64,000 nt of DNA from Bacteroidota bacterium (GCA_016718035.1 JADKEK010000006.1:248001-312000), one strand, 5' to 3'. Positions 50,433 to 60,319 are shown, counted from the first letter of the stretch. The notes: generated by a model from the letters alone, not told the origin. Made by a program: numbers and translations.

Positions 50433-50462
50433 AAAGCCGGTGGTAATACTCCGGCTTTTTTA
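50433..50462. terminator. bidirectional intrinsic terminator
   Basis: AAAGCCGG and CCGGCTTT arms around a 10-nt loop, with T on the right and A on the left, between two convergent genes. Confidence 0.88.
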
Positions 50463-50466
50463 TTAT

Positions 50467-52005
50467 TTAGTTTTTTACAATTCTACTTTGGTAATGTTTT
50501 GTTGCTGTAGTAATAGACAAAACATAAATACCTGCAGAAAAATCAGCTAGTTGAATTTCTCCCATCAATCCAAGAATAGGCTGGTTGATAAGTTGTTGCC
50601 CATTTAAATCAAATAATTGAATCGTGCCCGTCTCAAAATTATCCAAAGTAAAATAAATAGCACCACTTGTTGGATTTGGAAATACAATAATGTCTTCCAC
50701 ACTTTGGTCAATTACCGATTGACCAATTTCACTGCAGTCGATAGCACCATCTAAATACGAGTTCCGTTCTGTTACAAATGATTTCAAACCATAAATTGTT
50801 CCACCTCCCGGACCACCTCCGGTTGTAATATCTTCAGTTAAATTGTCTGTGTATTGTGCATCGGTGTACATTTTATTATCGTCGGCATATACGCTACTTT
50901 GAATTAAACTATTGAGTGCATCAATTTTAGGGTCGAGATAACTATTAGAAAAATAATTATTTTTTATAAGACAATAATAATAATCATAAGTTGCTCTGGT
51001 GTCAGTAGTATTAATAATACGTTCCAATAACGGACGGCTCAATGCAAAGTAATCAGTTGCTAATTCGGTCATGTCCACCGGCGGGCCACCCATGCCAACA
51101 GGGTAGGAGCCGAATGCCTCATTACAATCCCATTTTATCCATTCCCATAAACCATTTACCGGATTGTGGTAGATATAATAATTTCTTGCAGAATTCGTGT
51201 AAGAATCCAAATTGGCGAACATATTATCCATTACCAAACTTTTCATAAGCACAGGCACATTAAAATAATATTGTAACGAATCTGCAAAATCAGCATCTGA
51301 ACTGTTGTTGATGAAATTGGTTACTGATATTAAATCAGACCAGTCATTTTCAGTCTCATTATTTTCCAAAGAATAACGTTCTTCGTAATCTGCCACATCG
51401 GTTCCGTAATACATTAAATCGGCAGCACTAGTTCCGGCACCAAAGGCAGCTCCTGCTTTAAATAAATTTTCAGAGCTATTATCGAAATGTGTATTTAAAA
51501 AGTCGTCATCAATTTGTTCCACAACATCGTAAAATCCCCAATACGTACCATTCATATAAACATTTGCGAAAATACATCTTGGTGCGGGCACAGCGGCGTC
51601 ATGACTTAAATCGTACATTATTTTTTCACGCATAAATGTGGGGTCCTTAAAACAATTATTAAAATTGAGTTTTTCCAGTTTATCATAATCCAATGAATCT
51701 ACGTATCGGTTAAAGTCAATTTTGAATGATTTTTTATCACCCGGATGGCCATATGAGGAATTCCCTTTCAAACGAATACCTATATCTTCAAGAACCTGAA
51801 CTCCGGTTAAGTCGGTAATGGTAACATCTGCTTTCATATAGGTTTCGGAGCTGTAATTGTTTACCAGGCTATCCCAAAACCCTGATTGACTGAAGGAGAA
51901 TTCAACTTTTAATATTTGGTCGGTTGCGAAAACATCATCTCCCGGCTCTTGGGCCTTTAAAGGAAGGAAACTAACTGCTAAAAGAATGGTTATTAGGCGA
52001 TACAT
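50467..52005 (-). CDS. secreted CotH-kinase-family protein with T9SS sorting domain
   Basis: 512 residues. Signal peptide to about 18. The CotH fold spans about 25-400: DIGIRLKGNSSYGHPGDKKSFKIDF (nucleotide-binding strand and Lys), FMREKIMYDLSHDA, NVYMNGTYWGFYDVVEQID, and a metal-binding segment WIKWDCNEAFG. CotH proteins are atypical secreted protein kinases in spore formers; in Bacteroidota their substrates are unknown. Sorting domain starts VFPNPTSG near 435. Confidence 0.9.
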   Translation of the reverse strand: MYRLITILLAVSFLPLKAQEPGDDVFATDQILKVEFSFSQSGFWDSLVNNYSSETYMKADVTITDLTGVQVLEDIGIRLKGNSSYGHPGDKKSFKIDFNRYVDSLDYDKLEKLNFNNCFKDPTFMREKIMYDLSHDAAVPAPRCIFANVYMNGTYWGFYDVVEQIDDDFLNTHFDNSSENLFKAGAAFGAGTSAADLMYYGTDVADYEERYSLENNETENDWSDLISVTNFINNSSDADFADSLQYYFNVPVLMKSLVMDNMFANLDSYTNSARNYYIYHNPVNGLWEWIKWDCNEAFGSYPVGMGGPPVDMTELATDYFALSRPLLERIINTTDTRATYDYYYCLIKNNYFSNSYLDPKIDALNSLIQSSVYADDNKMYTDAQYTDNLTEDITTGGGPGGGTIYGLKSFVTERNSYLDGAIDCSEIGQSVIDQSVEDIIVFPNPTSGAIYFTLDNFETGTIQLFDLNGQQLINQPILGLMGEIQLADFSAGIYVLSITTATKHYQSRIVKN

Positions 52006-52156
52006 GTCGTGATTTTAGTGATAGACTGGCCAAAAATGCAGAGGTTTAACGTATTAACAAAAATTAATTATGATAAGTGTGGTATAAAATTTGGTAACTG
52101 TTCATCAGCTTTATCCTAAACTGAATATCTTTGTTCACTATTTTAAAACACACATT

Positions 52157-54256
52157 ATGCTCAAACACCTTACTATTATTGTGTTGTTGCTAGGTTTACT
52201 GCAGGCAAATGCGCAGGTAAATATTGTAATAACAGGAACACCAATTGTTGAAAATTTTAATGGATTTACTGGTGCGGGATTTTCTCCAACTCCATCTTTA
52301 GGTCAACTTGATGCCGATAACTGGAGAATTACCGGCAGTAACGAAGGCGATTTGTTATTTGGCGGCACCAAAACTACGGGCGACTTTGCCAGAGGAACTA
52401 CCGGGGGTAACATTTCAACCGGCGGGATTTATTCTTTATTAACCGCAGCAGGTGCCAATCAGGTGCTTTATTTCCAACCAACTGCCGACGATTTTACACC
52501 GGGAACTATCACTTACGTCTATAAAAATATTACCGGGACGCTGCTTACTCAACTTGATTTTTCCTATGTAATATATTTATATAACAATGAAAACCGCGCT
52601 ACGTCATTAACATTATCTTATTCAACAGATGATATTACGTATACGCCGGTTCCATCAGTAGATTTTACTTCATTTGCGGCACTAGATGTATTATTATATA
52701 CCTTTAACCGCAGTGTTTCATTAACTGGTTTATCGATTCCAAATAATACCAATATTTATTTTAAATGGACCACCGATGATGTTGCAGGTGGCGCAGGAAA
52801 CCGCGATGAAATTGGTTTAGATAATATCACATTAACTGCAGGTTCTGACCCTATTCCAACACCTACTGTATATTTTAATAATGATATTGTTTATGCGAAT
52901 GAAAATGATGGCAGTTATACTTTCGATGTAAATATTGCTACACCACATGATTGTGATGCATTCATGACATTAAATGCAATTTCAACGGCTAAATCAGGTA
53001 TTGATTATTCCTTCGTTTTCCCGACCATGGTTTCTTTTGAAGCTGCCGGACCTACAACACAAACTATTACTATTCCTTTAATAAATGACGCTATTCCTGA
53101 ATATATGGAAGCGATGTATATCGAATTAGATAGCGTTTCTCCCGGATGTTTAATTACGGCACCGGATTTTCAATTGGTATTTATTGAGGATAGCGACGTT
53201 GCAGTGATTGGCGATTGCGAAAATTTAATTATTTCTCAATATGGGGATGGAACCGGTTTGTTAAATAACAAAGCATTAGAAATTTATAATCCAACTGATG
53301 CCAGCATTAATCTGGAAGATTATTACGTACACATTTATGCAAATGGTGCTATTTCTCCAATTTATTATTTCCAATGTGCAGGTATGCTTGCTCCCGGTGA
53401 TGCATACGTGATTACAACTGAAGATGCAAATCCACCATTATTAGCGCAAGCTGATACTACCGGACAAGGCGCTTATTTTAATGGCAACGATGCAGTGGTA
53501 TTAAACAATGGTCCTTATATGATCGACAAAATTGGTGAGATTGGCGTTGATCCGGGTATTACAGGTTGGGTTGTTGGTGCAGGAAGTACTACTGATAATT
53601 CTTTGGTTCGTAAATCAAATGTGGTAAAAGGAAATTTAGATTGGGCGACAGCTGCTGCAGAATGGGATGTGATTGGTGCAAATAATTTTACAGGTTTAAA
53701 TACCCATACTTACGATGGTTGTGGTTGTAATGCTCCTACAGGAATTTCTTTTTCAGCTATAACTAATGCTTCGTTTAAAGTTAGTTGGTTGCCTGTAACA
53801 GGTGCTACAAAATATCAGGTATGGTTCCGACCACTTGGTGTTGGTGCTCCATGGTCGAAAGTAAATTCAACTGCAACTACTAAAAAAATTGTAGGATTAG
53901 CTCCGGCAACAACTTACGAAGTAAAAATTAAAACCATTTGTGGTGCTGAAGCTTCAACTTTTTCATCAACTGCAACCGTGCTTACTTTGCCTTTACGTGA
54001 AGGTGAATTCGAGCAATCGTTAACTATTTATCCAAATCCGGGAACGGGTGTATTTACTGTTGAATTACCGGAATCAGCCGAAATTTCATCCAACATTACC
54101 ATCTATGATTTAACCGGTAAAGTTGTAATGCAACAAACCTTGAATGCAAATACCGATGTTATCCAAATTGATGCTACTTCATTGGCATCAGGTAATTATA
54201 TCTTGCGTATGCAAACTAATAATGGCAGTTATGCTGAGATATTAGTAATCGAATAA
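52157..54256 (+). CDS. secreted Calx-beta / lamin-tail / FnIII protein with T9SS sorting domain
   Basis: 699 residues from ATG 52157, which gives the signal peptide MLKHLTIIVLLLGLLQANAQ; the longer upstream frame is not used. Order: a jelly-roll-like N-terminal domain (about 25-230), a Calx-beta-like module (about 235-355, VYFNNDIVYANENDGSYTFDV), a lamin-tail domain (about 358-520, NLIISQYGDGTGLLNNKALEIYNPT), an FnIII (about 530-610) and the sorting domain (IYPNPGTG). Lamin-tail domains are common next to secreted nucleases, but no nuclease motif is seen here. Role unknown. Confidence 0.88.
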   Translation: MLKHLTIIVLLLGLLQANAQVNIVITGTPIVENFNGFTGAGFSPTPSLGQLDADNWRITGSNEGDLLFGGTKTTGDFARGTTGGNISTGGIYSLLTAAGANQVLYFQPTADDFTPGTITYVYKNITGTLLTQLDFSYVIYLYNNENRATSLTLSYSTDDITYTPVPSVDFTSFAALDVLLYTFNRSVSLTGLSIPNNTNIYFKWTTDDVAGGAGNRDEIGLDNITLTAGSDPIPTPTVYFNNDIVYANENDGSYTFDVNIATPHDCDAFMTLNAISTAKSGIDYSFVFPTMVSFEAAGPTTQTITIPLINDAIPEYMEAMYIELDSVSPGCLITAPDFQLVFIEDSDVAVIGDCENLIISQYGDGTGLLNNKALEIYNPTDASINLEDYYVHIYANGAISPIYYFQCAGMLAPGDAYVITTEDANPPLLAQADTTGQGAYFNGNDAVVLNNGPYMIDKIGEIGVDPGITGWVVGAGSTTDNSLVRKSNVVKGNLDWATAAAEWDVIGANNFTGLNTHTYDGCGCNAPTGISFSAITNASFKVSWLPVTGATKYQVWFRPLGVGAPWSKVNSTATTKKIVGLAPATTYEVKIKTICGAEASTFSSTATVLTLPLREGEFEQSLTIYPNPGTGVFTVELPESAEISSNITIYDLTGKVVMQQTLNANTDVIQIDATSLASGNYILRMQTNNGSYAEILVIE

Positions 54257-54272
54257 ATAAAATGATAAATTA

Positions 54273-54313
54273 AAAAAAAGGAGGTTGTCTGTAACAAATA
54301 ACCTCCTTTTTTT
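54273..54313 (+). terminator. intrinsic terminator
   Basis: AAAAAGGAGGTT and AACCTCCTTTTT arms with a 13-nt loop and T run. Confidence 0.88.
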
Positions 54314-54377
54314 GTGATTATTTTTTGTTGAATAAACTACTTGACATCAAGCAAATTTTTTAATCAACATAATCTCG

Positions 54378-55126
54378 TTAATTATTGCCTGCTGCATAGG
54401 TGGTATAATCCAGTGTTTTTAAAGCACTGATTAAAAACAATTGTGTTTCAACTTCAGTTGTAAATGTGAATGCACCACCTTCATCAACTATAAAAAAATC
54501 ATCTTTATCAATCAGACCTTTTTCTGTAGTAACTTGTCCGGATATTACATAAAATGCATGTGAATGGGTATCGTTGAGTGCTATGGTATGCAATTGTGGC
54601 GCTAGCGTCAATTGCTGAATCGACAAACCGGGGGTCATCATTTCCAATGGAGCGCCTTCACCTTTTAACACTTTAATTGTTTTTCCCGGCTCCTCAATAA
54701 TTGGAAACTCACTCGATTTATAGTCGTTATAAGTTGCAGGTTGAAGTAGCGACAAATTGATATTCGGATCAAACCATATTTGAAACATATGTGTGCCCTC
54801 AAGCATTTTTTCGGCGTGACTAATGCCATTTCCTGCGCGAATTATTTGCACATCACCGGCTTGCAAAGGCAGCCAGGTTTTATTTTTGTATCGTAATGTT
54901 CAACAGTACCTGTTAATACGAAACTCACTATTTCAAAAGCTTGATGGGGATGTAAACCTATAGTAGAAGTTACTTCAGCCCAAGCGTGTGCCCAATAAAA
55001 TATATTGGAATAGGGCTGCAACTTGGTATGGTCATGCGACATTTGAATGGGTTTGTTTTCCATTATTTCTCCCCCATTAAAATTCCCTTTTATTTGTTTT
55101 TGCGATGGATATATATGTATAGACAT
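54378..55126 (-). CDS. pirin-family protein, frameshifted as read
   Basis: Cupin protein, metal-binding. As read it splits into an N-terminal frame (55126 to about 54842) and a C-terminal frame (to 54378). Adding one base to the T run at 54883-54887 gives EHYDTKNKTWLPLQAGDVQI and one chain of about 248 residues. The N-terminal cupin has the histidine-rich site (IGLHPHQAFEIVSFVLTGTVEHYD) and RAGNGISHAEK. Pirins include quercetin-dioxygenase-like and regulatory members; role here unknown. Confidence 0.88.
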
Positions 55127-55265
55127 GTAATTGAATTATAAATTAAATACAATTGGCCTGCTCGAAAAGTTCATCATCGGTCCAAAACATTAACATTTGG
55201 AAGCCCCTGTTTGGTGAACATTCCCCGTTGTAGCTTGTTTTACCCCTCAATAAACAAGTTTTACA

Positions 55266-56486
55266 ATGAAATCAAAATTACTCCTCTTACTTACCGTTGT
55301 TGCATTCCAATTAAAAGCGCAGGTAAGCACCGAAATTTACGGACTTTATCGAAATAATACGCCTCCAGAATTGTATTTGGGTAAAGTGAATACAGCAGAC
55401 GGGTCCACTGAATTGCTGGGTGCTACGTTATATGATTCATTGCTCGTAGTAACAGGCTCTACATTAAATCCATATACTAATACCTACCATGTATTGAGTG
55501 CGGACCGCTTTTTTGCAATAGATAATGTAAGTGGTGAAATAACAGATGCTGTTACGGTAACGCTGCCTATTGAAAACAGTTATATGCGCTCGGTAGTATT
55601 TAATCCTTCCGATTCGGGTTATTACGGATTAATTATTCAAACCAACGAATTAGATGCATCAATTTTGTTCGGTAAAATAGACCCACTCACCGGACTTGTA
55701 GAAGTGTTATCAGATACCAGCATCACGCAATTTTTAATGCCTGGAAGAAATATCATCAACCCTTACGAAATGATTTATTACCTGCTTACTGATACACAAA
55801 TAATCGGTATCGATATGTACACAGGGGATATTTATTCAACTGCTACAATTACTAATACTTATGGTGCTCAGTTTGATAATATGAGTTTTAATTGTAAGGA
55901 TGAAGTTATTTATGGATTGATACCTGCTATAGATACGCAACTTGTTTTCCTTGGTAAACTGGACCCTTTTACGGGAGCTGTAGAATTAGTTTTTGAAACT
56001 GCCGTTGATACTACTTATTTTATCAGTGGATTAGGTACAGCCAATTCTGCCGTTGATCCTGTTACCAATACTTACTATTATATTTCCGCTGGTAATCTGA
56101 AAGGTATTGACCTCGGAGAGGGTAGTATTACTTTTGAAAATTCTATTTACGACATGGAAGGTAGGTATTTCGGTTTATTCCATCACGTGCAGGATTGTTT
56201 TGGTGCGCAACGTACGCGATTTGCCACGGGGATTAATACAAAAACGTTAGCGCAACAATTTACCTTGACACCAAACCCGACAAAAGGTTTCATCAATATA
56301 TCGTTTAGCGAAAATATTCAGACTTTACAACTCATGAATACTGCTGGGCAAATTGTTTTGGCAAAAGATGTTAATGCCAAAAATATCACAATAAATACTG
56401 ACTTGTTGAATCCGGGTATTTATTTCGCGAAAGGTAAAAGTTTATCCGGTAATTTACTTTCCGGAAAAATTATTGTAATAGAGTAA
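55266..56486 (+). CDS. secreted protein with T9SS sorting domain, propeller-like
   Basis: 406 residues. Signal peptide to about 19 (QLKAQ). The body has repeated strands of the form YGLxxxxxxLxLGKxDPxTGxxE (LGKVNTADGSTELL, FGKIDPLTGLVEVL, LGKLDPFTGAVELV) and FFAIDNVSGEITD, suggesting a six- or seven-bladed propeller. The sorting domain begins LTPNPTKG near 332. No enzyme motif. Confidence 0.82.
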   Translation: MKSKLLLLLTVVAFQLKAQVSTEIYGLYRNNTPPELYLGKVNTADGSTELLGATLYDSLLVVTGSTLNPYTNTYHVLSADRFFAIDNVSGEITDAVTVTLPIENSYMRSVVFNPSDSGYYGLIIQTNELDASILFGKIDPLTGLVEVLSDTSITQFLMPGRNIINPYEMIYYLLTDTQIIGIDMYTGDIYSTATITNTYGAQFDNMSFNCKDEVIYGLIPAIDTQLVFLGKLDPFTGAVELVFETAVDTTYFISGLGTANSAVDPVTNTYYYISAGNLKGIDLGEGSITFENSIYDMEGRYFGLFHHVQDCFGAQRTRFATGINTKTLAQQFTLTPNPTKGFINISFSENIQTLQLMNTAGQIVLAKDVNAKNITINTDLLNPGIYFAKGKSLSGNLLSGKIIVIE

Positions 56487-56510
56487 TTGGTTAATTAATA
56501 CGCATTAAGT

Positions 56511-56541
56511 AAAGCGTCGGAAGTCCCGGCGCTTTTTTTTA
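56511..56541. terminator. bidirectional intrinsic terminator
   Basis: AAAGCG-TCGG and CCGG-CGCTTT arms, with one G-T wobble, then a run of eight T. It lies between two convergent genes and overlaps the last bases of the leftward one. Confidence 0.75.
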
Positions 56542-56889
56542 TTGTTGTTCTTCAGATTGGATTTCTTGTAAAATTTCATTTAAATCAATTTCAATATCCT
56601 GCTGACGTTGTTCCTGAATGCCTGCAATGGCAACTTGTAATCTTATGGATAATTGAGTAGCTCGCGACATATCTGCTTCCGTTAATTCAGCTTCTAATAA
56701 TTGATTCATAATACCATCAATTTCATTATAAGCGGAGTCCATTTGTTGGGCATTGTATTGGTTATAATTGGTTGCCATATTTTCATACTGCTCCACCTTA
56801 GTTTCAAATTGATTTAACAGTTTATCGTTTTCACTTGTGCAGCTTACAAGCAGCAGCGCGATAACAATTATTGGCATAATTTTTTTCAT
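56539..56889 (-). CDS. small lipoprotein, helical
   Basis: 116 residues from ATG 56889; the longer upstream frame overlaps the flavoprotein gene and is rejected. Signal peptide with lipobox LLVSC. The mature part is helical and acidic (KLLNQFETKVEQYENMATNYNQYNAQQMDS, EILQEIQSEEQQ), like small coiled-coil Bacteroidota lipoproteins. It follows the flavoprotein gene by 28 bp. Function unknown. Confidence 0.8.
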   Translation of the reverse strand: MKKIMPIIVIALLLVSCTSENDKLLNQFETKVEQYENMATNYNQYNAQQMDSAYNEIDGIMNQLLEAELTEADMSRATQLSIRLQVAIAGIQEQRQQDIEIDLNEILQEIQSEEQQ

Positions 56890-56917
56890 AGCAGTAGTAT
56901 TGTATTTACAAAAGTAA

Positions 56918-58153
56918 TCACTTTTTTGATTCAACAGGGTTAGTAATGCTCGATGCAGCAATATAGGCAGTTGTCCAAGCGGCTTGAAAATTAAATCCAC
57001 CAGTTACGGCATCAATATTCAGCACCTCGCCGGCAAAATAAATCCCCGGCAATTTTTTACTTTGCATAGTACGTAAATCCACTTCCTCTAAGGCAACTCC
57101 GCCACAGGTGACAAATTCTTCTTTAAATGTACTTTTGCCTGTTACTTTAAATGCCGCTTGTGTAAGTGAATCGGCAAGTTTTTGCAACATGTCTTTGGAA
57201 GCATCTGACCAGTTGATTTTATCGTTTATGCCGCAAAATAAACATATCGATTTCCATAATCTGGATGGCACTGCACCAATGGGATATAATTGAATATGTT
57301 TTTTTGGTGATGTAGATTTTTGAGAGATTAACAATTCGAGGCAGGACTGATAATTATATTCCGGTAAGAAATTAATTTTCAAAGTAAATTGATATTGTTT
57401 TGCTGCAAGTTGTACCGCTGCCCATGCCGATAATTTTAATATTGCCGGTCCGCTAAGGCCCCAATGTGTAATTAATAATGGTCCTGTACTGCTAATTTTT
57501 TCTCCATCAATTTTACAAATAACATCCGGTACACTTACGCCCATTAGTTCATCAATACGTTTGTCCTTAATATGAAACGTAAATAAACTGGGTAGGGGAT
57601 TGATGATGGTATGTCCTAATTGTTGTAATATTTCCCAAATTGGTGCACTGCTGCCTGAAGCAAAAATTACAGCATCAGCAATAAAATCTCCTCCATGATT
57701 AAAATTGAGTTGCCATTGCTGATTATCCAATTGTGTGATGCCCGTCAAACCAATTTGTGTATGCAACTGCACATTGTAATGTTCTGCTTCCTGTAAAAAG
57801 CAATCAATAATTGTTTGCGAAGTATTGGTGACAGGAAACATGCGGCCATCAGCTTCAGCCTGAATTTTTACCCGCCTTTTTTCGAACCATTCAATGGTGT
57901 CGGCAGGATTAAAAACATAAAACGGTCCCAGCAATTCGCGACTACCCCTAGGGTAAAATTGAATGAGTTCTTTTGGATTGAAACAAGCGTGCGTAACATT
58001 ACATCTACCACCACCTGAAACTCTTACTTTACTTAAAAACTGCGCTGCTTTTTCAAATACATGCACTTCCATGTCCGGCGACATTTCCGCAGCATTAATT
58101 GCAGCAAAAAATCCGGCAGCACCACCTCCAATAATCGCAAGCTTAAAGTTCAT
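56918..58153 (-). CDS. YhiN/HI0933-type FAD-dependent oxidoreductase
   Basis: 411 residues from ATG 58153, just before LAIIGGGAAGFFAAINAAE (the dinucleotide-binding motif). HI0933 signatures follow: VRVSGGGRCNVTHA, PRGSRELLGPFYVFNPADTIEWFEKR, EADGRMFPVTNTSQTI, VTCGGVALEEVDLRTMQSKKLPGIYFAGEVLNIDAVTGGFNFQAAWTT-type C-terminus. The reaction is not known for the family. Its promoter region is filled by an octamer array that begins 14 bp upstream of the start. Confidence 0.92.
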   Translation of the reverse strand: MNFKLAIIGGGAAGFFAAINAAEMSPDMEVHVFEKAAQFLSKVRVSGGGRCNVTHACFNPKELIQFYPRGSRELLGPFYVFNPADTIEWFEKRRVKIQAEADGRMFPVTNTSQTIIDCFLQEAEHYNVQLHTQIGLTGITQLDNQQWQLNFNHGGDFIADAVIFASGSSAPIWEILQQLGHTIINPLPSLFTFHIKDKRIDELMGVSVPDVICKIDGEKISSTGPLLITHWGLSGPAILKLSAWAAVQLAAKQYQFTLKINFLPEYNYQSCLELLISQKSTSPKKHIQLYPIGAVPSRLWKSICLFCGINDKINWSDASKDMLQKLADSLTQAAFKVTGKSTFKEEFVTCGGVALEEVDLRTMQSKKLPGIYFAGEVLNIDAVTGGFNFQAAWTTAYIAASSITNPVESKK

Positions 58154-58166
58154 GGCTGTAAAGTTA

Positions 58167-58860
58167 ATTAGCAAATTAGCTGATTAGCAAATTAGTTGAT
58201 GATGAATTTAGGATAAACCATGATGCTACTCAAAAACCACATTTGTTAATTAGTTAAATAGCTGATTAGCAAATTAGCTGATGATGAATTTAGGATAAAA
58301 CATGATGCTACTCAAAAACCCCATTTGTTAATTAGTTAATTAGCTGATTAGCAAATTAGCTGATGATGAATTTTCGATAAGCCATATTATATCCGTTTCC
58401 ACATATAAAAAAGCTGATTCCAATGGAATTAGCAAATTAGCTGATTAGCAAATTAGCTGATGATGAATTTAGGATAAACTATATTATATCCGTTTTCACA
58501 TATAAAAAAGCTGATTCCAATGGAATTAGCAAATTAGCTGATTAGCAAATTAGCTGATGATGAATTTAGGATAAACCATATTATATCCGTTTCCACATAT
58601 AAAAAAGCTGATTCCATCGGAATCAGCTTAAATGTATAATAATAAGATAAAACTAGATGCTACTCAAAAACCCAATTTGCTAATCTGCTAATTACCTAAT
58701 TTCTCCAATCCTAATCCGAAATTAAATTCCACTCAAAACCCCCATTAGCTAATTTGCTAATCTGCTAATCAGCTAATTACCTAATTTCTCCAATCATAAT
58801 CCGAAATTAAATTCCACTCAAAACCCCCATTAGCTAATTTGCTAATTGACTAATTAGCTA
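58167..58860. repeat. composite intergenic array of octamers in 82-bp and 97-bp units (locus 3)
   Basis: Octamers (ATTAGCAA ATTAGCTG, ATTAGCAA ATTAGTTG, ATGATGAA) start higher-order units. GCTGATTAGCAAATTAG-type cores lie at 58179, 58261, 58343, 58440 and 58538: two 82-bp units with CTCAAAAACC, then three of about 97 bp with a hairpin. Two or three more units (58662-58860) share ACCTAATTTCTCCAAT and CCGAAATTAAATTCCACTCA. The array fills the gap from 14 bp upstream of the flavoprotein gene to the stop codon of pntB. No gene. Confidence 0.88.
58407..58629 (-). terminator. three tandem intrinsic terminators, 97 bp apart
   Basis: On the minus strand, GGAATCAGC then TTTTTT recurs at 58407-58433, 58504-58530 and 58601-58629. 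The copy nearest pntB has a perfect 11-bp stem (AAGCTGATTCC with a 3-nt loop); the other two have one mismatch. They would end transcripts of the pnt operon before the flavoprotein gene. Confidence 0.7.
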
Positions 58861-58861
58861 A

Positions 58862-60253
58862 TTAAACCGCCTTCACCTCCGCAATCAATTTCTCCAACAT
58901 CGCTTTAGCATCGCCAAATAACATTCTTGTTTTGCTATCGTAAAATAATTCATTTTCAATACCGGCATAACCTTTTGCCATTGAACGTTTCATGACAATA
59001 ATATTTTTAGCGGTATTCGCTTTGATAATTGGCATACCATAAATAGGTGAACCCGGATCTGTTTCTGCAGCAGGGTTAACAACATCGTTAGCACCTATTA
59101 CAATTACCACATCTGTGTTTGGTAACTGAGGATTGATGTCGTCCATTTCTTTTAATTTATCGTAAGAAACATCGGCTTCTGCTAATAATACGTTCATGTG
59201 ACCAGGCATACGACCTGCAACCGGGTGAATAGCGAAGTTTACTTCTACACCTTTTTCTTCCAATACTTTTTCAAATTCGTGACAAGTATGTTGAGCTTGT
59301 GCAACTGCTAATCCGTATCCAGGAATAATAGTAACCTTTTGTGCGTAGGCACATAAAATTGCCGTATCAGTTGCATTTATTTCTCTTATCGATAATCCTT
59401 CAGTAGATTTTCCTGTTGAGGTGCTGGTACTAAATGCACCAATAATTACATTCCACAAACTTCTGTTCATGGCTTTACACATCAATACCGTTAAAATAGT
59501 ACCTGCACTACCAACTAAAATACCACCGGTGAGCATTACCTGATTGTCGTATAAGAAACCGCCAAAAGCAGCAGCCACACCGGTAAATGAGTTGAGTAAT
59601 GAAATTACAACCGGCATATCTGCTCCACCAATCGGCATAACAAATAATACACCGTATATTAATGATGCACCGAAAATAATCCAGATAACATTGCTACTCA
59701 TAAATTCTACATCATATGATGCATAACCTACCAGAGCAATAATGGCGAATATAAATGTGTTGTTAAATATCTGCTGAAATTTGCTTCCTACGTCTTTAAT
59801 TTTTCCTTCTAATTTTCCGTAAGCAATCATACTACCTGCAAATGAAATAGTACCAATCATTAATCCAAGGAAAATAATAAAACGTTCACCGAAAGCTTCC
59901 GGATGATGCGTATCCATTTCCACTATACCAATTAACGCCGCACAGGCACCACCCATTCCGTTAAATAACGATACCATTTGTGGCATCTGTGTCATTTTAA
60001 CTTTCATGGCAGCTAAGTAACCTACAATTGTTCCTATTGCGATACCACCGAAAATCCAAGCGAGGTTACCAATTTTTTCACCTTCTCCGTTCTGGTGAAA
60101 AAATATGGTGCCTAAAATGGCAATAGCCATCCCGATTCCGGCATAAAAATTACCTTTTTTAGCAGTGTCAGGCTTACCTAACATTTTTAAGCCCACAATA
60201 AAACTCAAGCTGCCAAGCAGGTAACAAAGTTTTAAAATATCTAAATTACTCAT
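58862..60253 (-). CDS. pntB: NAD(P) transhydrogenase subunit beta
   Basis: 463 residues. Eight or nine membrane helices up to about 265, then the NADP-binding domain III with GYGLAVAQAQHTCHEFEKVL, HPVAGRMPGHMNVLLAEA and VIVIGANDVVNPAA. With the two alpha parts it couples proton flow to hydride transfer from NADH to NADP, supplying NADPH. It is the last gene of the pnt operon; 102 bp with an octamer array separate it from the small alpha gene. Confidence 0.96.
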   Translation of the reverse strand: MSNLDILKLCYLLGSLSFIVGLKMLGKPDTAKKGNFYAGIGMAIAILGTIFFHQNGEGEKIGNLAWIFGGIAIGTIVGYLAAMKVKMTQMPQMVSLFNGMGGACAALIGIVEMDTHHPEAFGERFIIFLGLMIGTISFAGSMIAYGKLEGKIKDVGSKFQQIFNNTFIFAIIALVGYASYDVEFMSSNVIWIIFGASLIYGVLFVMPIGGADMPVVISLLNSFTGVAAAFGGFLYDNQVMLTGGILVGSAGTILTVLMCKAMNRSLWNVIIGAFSTSTSTGKSTEGLSIREINATDTAILCAYAQKVTIIPGYGLAVAQAQHTCHEFEKVLEEKGVEVNFAIHPVAGRMPGHMNVLLAEADVSYDKLKEMDDINPQLPNTDVVIVIGANDVVNPAAETDPGSPIYGMPIIKANTAKNIIVMKRSMAKGYAGIENELFYDSKTRMLFGDAKAMLEKLIAEVKAV

Positions 60254-60319
60254 AGTAAATATCTTTAATCTTTATAATATTATAATTCAATTCAAATTTT
60301 ATGAATAAATGTGTTAATC

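Noticed and set aside
58167..58860. CRISPR-like array
   Set aside because: The sequence between the repeated heads is itself repeated, unit lengths (82 and 97 bp) are too long, there are no unique spacers and no cas genes in the window.
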